NCBI GenBank assembly: GCA_963849605.1
Contig: CAWKHX010000017.1
Location: 62,001 to 126,000, forward strand
DNA: 64,000 nt
Reading direction: 5' to 3'
From: DASPHG01 sp963849605
GTDB taxonomy: Bacteria; Actinomycetota; Thermoleophilia; Solirubrobacterales; Thermoleophilaceae
The position numbers and the translations under genes are program-made. The notes under the pieces are model-generated. The model was not told the origin of the DNA. It ran no database searches and saw only the letters and a program-made list of their open reading frames with translations. Positions 61,311 through 64,000 of the stretch are shown piece by piece (positions within the stretch are counted from its first letter, which is position 1; each line of letters starts with the position of its first letter).

Positions 61311-62023
61311 GCGCGCGCGACCGCAAGCTTGCCCTGATCCTGGCGCCCCTCGCGGCCTTCGCGCTGTACTGGATGGTGCTGCTCAACCCGGCCATGAACC
61401 GCAAGGCGGACCTGCAAAAGCCGCTCGCCACGGCCCAGACCGAGCGCGATGCCGCCGTCGCGCGCGCAGCCCAGCTCGAGAGCGCGAAGGCGCGCTACGA
61501 GTCGGACTACCGCGAGATGGTCAAGCTCGTGCGCGCGATCCCGCAGTCGGTCCGCGTGGCCGACCTGATGCGCGAGCTCTCGAACGCCGCCGACGGCACG
61601 GGCATCCAGTTCAACAACATCACGATGGGCGCTACGAACAGCGTCGCTGCCGGTGGCTCTGACACCCAGACCGTCGCCGACACGGCGCCCGTGGACGGGC
61701 TCGACGCCGTCCCCGTGCAGCTCACCTTCACGGGCGAGTTCTTCGGCCTCGCCGATCTCTTCCACCGCGTCCAGCGCTTCGTCACGATGGCGAACCACGA
61801 CCTGCAGATCCGCGGGCGCCTGATCAAGATCGACGACCTCACGCTCGCCAGCTCGTCGTTCCCCGACATCACGGCGACGATCGGCGCGACGGTCTTCATG
61901 GCCGCGGGCGGAGACGACCCGGCCGCGAAGGCGACCGCCGTCGGGCCGCCCGGTGCCGAGCGTGGTGACGGCGGCCTGAAGCCGGTCGACAGCTTCACGA
62001 CGGCGGCGGTGGTGCCCCGATGA
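61307..62023 (+). CDS. pilO: Type IV pilus assembly protein PilO
   Basis: 238 residues from GTG 61307, overlapping the pilN stop as GTGA. An N-terminal transmembrane helix (ALILAPLAAFALYWMVLL), a coiled coil (ADLQKPLATAQTERDAA), then the ferredoxin-like domain VRVADLMRELSNAADGTGIQF, VPVQLTFTGEFFGLADLFHR, TLASSSFPDITATIGATVF. PilO pairs with PilN in the alignment complex. The C-terminal 35 residues are Ala/Gly/Pro-rich and variable. The upstream extension of this frame lies within pilN and is not used. Confidence 0.87.
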   Translation: MSARDRKLALILAPLAAFALYWMVLLNPAMNRKADLQKPLATAQTERDAAVARAAQLESAKARYESDYREMVKLVRAIPQSVRVADLMRELSNAADGTGIQFNNITMGATNSVAAGGSDTQTVADTAPVDGLDAVPVQLTFTGEFFGLADLFHRVQRFVTMANHDLQIRGRLIKIDDLTLASSSFPDITATIGATVFMAAGGDDPAAKATAVGPPGAERGDGGLKPVDSFTTAAVVPR

Positions 62024-62944
62024 ACTTCAGCATCGACGTTGTCAGGCAGTGGGCCGAGGAGGTCTGGGGGGACCTGCGCGAAAGCCGCCTCGCGGGCGTG
62101 GCGGTCGGCCTTGGCCTGCTCCTGCTCGTGATCACGGCGAGCGCCATCCGCTCGGGTGGCCCGCTCGACATCGAGCCGTCCGCCGCAGGGCCCGCGCCTA
62201 CGGCGACCCCGCAGGACACCTCGTTCCAGTTCCCGGGCGAGGCGCCGATGTCGATCCGCGACATCGAGGCGTCGAAGGAGCGCAACCCCTTCCAGTCGAT
62301 CGACAGCCTCAGCGCGAGCACCGGTGGCGGCGGCTCGAGCGGCGGTGGGTCGGGCGAGAGCGTCGGTCAGACCGTCACGGCTCTGTCGAACGTCGCCACG
62401 GGCACCAGCGCGCCGACGGAGCTGCAGCCGATCACGGACGTCCCGACCGGCCGGCTCGTCCTACCCCGCTGATTCCGACCCCGGCTCCGACTCGACCCCC
62501 GCCGGGACGATCGACGACGACAAGGAGCCGGCGAGCGCGCCGGAGACCGACTACTCGTACACGGCCGACGTGCAGTTCGGTCCGGTCGACGACCTCCGGC
62601 GCTACGCGACGGTCCAGCGCCTCGGCCTCATCCCGAGCCGCAAGATGCCGCTGATCATGTACCTGGGCGTCTCGACCGACCACGAGACCGCCGTGTTCAT
62701 GGTCGACTCGCGCCTCAGCCAGGGCGGCGAGGGCACGTGCGTGCCGAAGGACACTCTCTGCACCTTCCTCGAGCTCAAGCCGACCCCGTCGCAGGACGAG
62801 CATCACTTCATGGACGCCGACGGCAACGAGTACCTGCTCCGCCTGCGCGCCCTCAATCGCACGACCGACGCGAGCGGCACCCTGCAGGGCCGCGACGTCT
62901 CGGCCCTGCGCGGCAGCCCGCTCGTCATCGACGGCGAGCGCTAG
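62020..62944 (+). CDS. PilP-like pilus assembly protein, one frameshift
   Basis: About 307 residues. Starts ATG 62020 inside the pilO stop (ATGA). One transmembrane helix (AGVAVGLGLLLLVITASAI), then a Gly/Ser-rich region (STGGGGSSGGGSGES) and, after the frame break near 62454, DYSYTADVQFGPVDDLRRYA, RMMP-like PSRKMPLIMYLGVS and a beta domain (FLELKPTPSQDEHHFMDADG) ending LVIDGER. One extra base joins the pieces. By position it is the fourth gene of a pilMNO unit, where pilP usually lies, but it lacks the lipobox of Gram-negative PilP. Assignment by context. Confidence 0.65.
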
Positions 62945-63693
62945 TCCGCGTCCAGGCCGCGGACCTCTAGCGAGTCCGCGTAGAAGTTCGTCCGGTCACC
63001 GCGAATTCCGATTCGCCCCGGCCGGCGAAGGACGTCACACGAGCCCGCGCGGTCGATCGTCTCGAGCACGACGTCGTCGCCTCGCACCAACTGGATGCGG
63101 ACCTCGTCGTTCGGCAAGTTCACGACCGTGCCCGCGACGTACTCCCATTCGCCGATCCTCGCTGGCGTCGCGGCGCCGCGCGCGCCGTCGAGAAGCGAGT
63201 AGCGGCCTTCGCACTTGCGCTGGACGATCACGTTGCTCTCACGCCGGTTGACCTCAGCCGTGTAGAAGTTGTCGCCATCGTGGCGGCGCAGGTAGATCTT
63301 TACGCCGTCCCATGACTCGCCTTGCCCCGTGTAGCCGTTGTTCCGAAGGCTGAAGGAGACCGCGACGTCGTCGAAGTCGCTGCGCTTCGTCCACATGCGG
63401 AAGACAGCCGAGCCGGTGCCGTTCGAGCATTCCTTGTTCGGCTCGACCGTCGTCGGGAGGCCGGTCCAGAGGCGGTTGCCGTCGCGCAACGCGCAGCCGC
63501 TCTCCATCTCCCAGTCCGGCGAGCGGTGCGCGTCCTCGTACGCGGGCGCGAAGTAGGCGTGATGGTTCGTGATGATCCCGTCGGGGCCATCGAAGTCGTC
63601 GCGGAAGAGCAATGGGCGGTCGTGCCCGATGTCCGCGGTCCAAGCGACCGCAAGGGCCGCGCCGGCGAGGACGGCTGCCAGCCATGCGATCAC
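62941..63693 (-). CDS. Exported beta-sandwich protein, unknown
   Basis: 250 residues with an N-terminal hydrophobic signal or anchor (IAWLAAVLAGAALAVAWTAD). The rest is beta-rich and looks like a LamG/concanavalin-type sandwich: LLFRDDFDGPDGIITNH, SAVFRMWTKRSDFDDVAVSF, KIYLRRHDGDNFYTAEVNRR, ATPARIGEWEYVAGTVVNLP. Such folds often bind carbohydrate. No catalytic signature is seen. Its TAG shares CTAG with the end of the pilus gene. The ATG overlaps the stop of the upstream gene at 63690 (ATGA), so the two form one unit. Confidence 0.65.
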   Translation of the reverse strand: MIAWLAAVLAGAALAVAWTADIGHDRPLLFRDDFDGPDGIITNHHAYFAPAYEDAHRSPDWEMESGCALRDGNRLWTGLPTTVEPNKECSNGTGSAVFRMWTKRSDFDDVAVSFSLRNNGYTGQGESWDGVKIYLRRHDGDNFYTAEVNRRESNVIVQRKCEGRYSLLDGARGAATPARIGEWEYVAGTVVNLPNDEVRIQLVRGDDVVLETIDRAGSCDVLRRPGRIGIRGDRTNFYADSLEVRGLDAD

Positions 63694-64000
63694 GCCATGT
63701 GGAAGGTGAACATGCGGTCGGCGTCGATCCGCGCGTAGCGCGGGCCCGAGTCGATGAAGTCCGCACGATCCTGCCCGTAGACCTCAAGCAGCACTTCGCG
63801 GAAGCCTCCCGACGAGACGTCAACCGGTACAGCGCGCCCGTGGACGGTGACCGCGAGCTCCTCGCCCGGAAGGTGGGTGGCGCTGACATGCGGCCGAGCG
63901 TCGATGTGGCGGAAGCGCACGGAGTCGGGCGCCGAGCCGAAGTGGAATGCGCCGCGGTAGAAGATGCCGTCGACCGGCCCGACGATCGGCCGGCCGTCGG
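63690..64000 (-). CDS. Protein of unknown function, 5' part outside the window
   Basis: The open frame continues to the window edge; 103 codons of the C-terminal end are visible. The visible part reads PIVGPVDGIFYRGAFHFGSA, then PDSVRFRHIDARPHVSATHL, GEELAVTVHGRAVPVDV, and a final FREVLLEVYGQDRADFIDSG. GTG 63920 is inside the frame and need not be the start. Mixed alpha/beta with no recognised motif. It is coupled to the exported beta-sandwich gene by ATGA. Confidence 0.6.
   Translation of the reverse strand, partial: DGRPIVGPVDGIFYRGAFHFGSAPDSVRFRHIDARPHVSATHLPGEELAVTVHGRAVPVDVSSGGFREVLLEVYGQDRADFIDSGPRYARIDADRMFTFHMA

Noticed and set aside
1..64000. tRNA, rRNA, CRISPR arrays, insertion sequences, prophage
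   Set aside because: No cloverleaf-like or regularly spaced repeats, no transposase, integrase or phage structural motifs seen in the conserved frames.

Overview
The window is 64 kb of GC-rich, densely packed DNA with about 64 protein genes and no rRNA, tRNA, CRISPR array, insertion sequence or prophage that I can see. The gene content points to a high-GC actinobacterium, most likely Thermoleophilia (Solirubrobacterales-like). Support for this is the actinobacterial order infC-rpmI-rplT-rRNA methylase-pheS-pheT-argC-argJ-argB-argD, an Rpf-type muralytic protein, a DUF5679 zinc protein, an HDOD-LuxR regulator and a type IV pilus locus in a Gram-positive-type genome. The class-level placement is inference.

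Layout. 0-5 kb: VanZ-like protein, sensor kinase, molybdopterin oxidoreductase, a membrane-anchored beta-propeller and a GntR regulator. 5-13.7 kb: HDOD-LuxR protein, gltX, a Baeyer-Villiger-type monooxygenase, a ceramidase-like secreted enzyme and a Ser/Thr kinase. 13.7-24.5 kb: nfo, two SAM methyltransferases, dnaE, homoserine dehydrogenase, PhoX-like phosphatase, an SGNH-like protein and gdhA. 24.5-33.7 kb: haloalkane dehalogenase, argG-MOSC, small proteins, a berberine-bridge-type FAD enzyme and secreted beta-propeller and Ca-motif proteins. 33.2-43.3 kb (minus strand): translation genes running into arginine biosynthesis. 43.4-54.1 kb: thrS, a glycosyltransferase, rpf, a zinc-ribbon HNH nuclease, hydrolases, def and a multidomain peptidoglycan hydrolase. 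54.2-62.9 kb: divergent type IV pilus locus (pilB and three minor pilins on minus; pilM-N-O-P on plus). 62.9-64 kb: two exported or unknown proteins, the last cut by the window edge.

Themes. (1) Many genes have a TANNNT -10 hexamer 6-8 nt before the start codon and no Shine-Dalgarno sequence, so leaderless transcription looks common. (2) Same-strand neighbours are mostly coupled by 4-base ATGA/GTGA overlaps, and seven convergent pairs end on a shared CTAG. (3) Cell-surface work dominates the accessory genes: pili with Ig/FN3/PKD-bearing minor pilins, Rpf, and a transglycosylase/peptidase fusion. The rpf promoter region carries two tandem CRP-type palindromes and a structured leader.

Caution. 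At least 22 single-base frameshifts, mostly in G or C runs, interrupt otherwise intact genes, including essential ones (thrS), and 12 of them lie in 3.5 kb of pilin genes. I read these mainly as sequence errors, and for such genes I give coordinates of the whole gene across the breaks.
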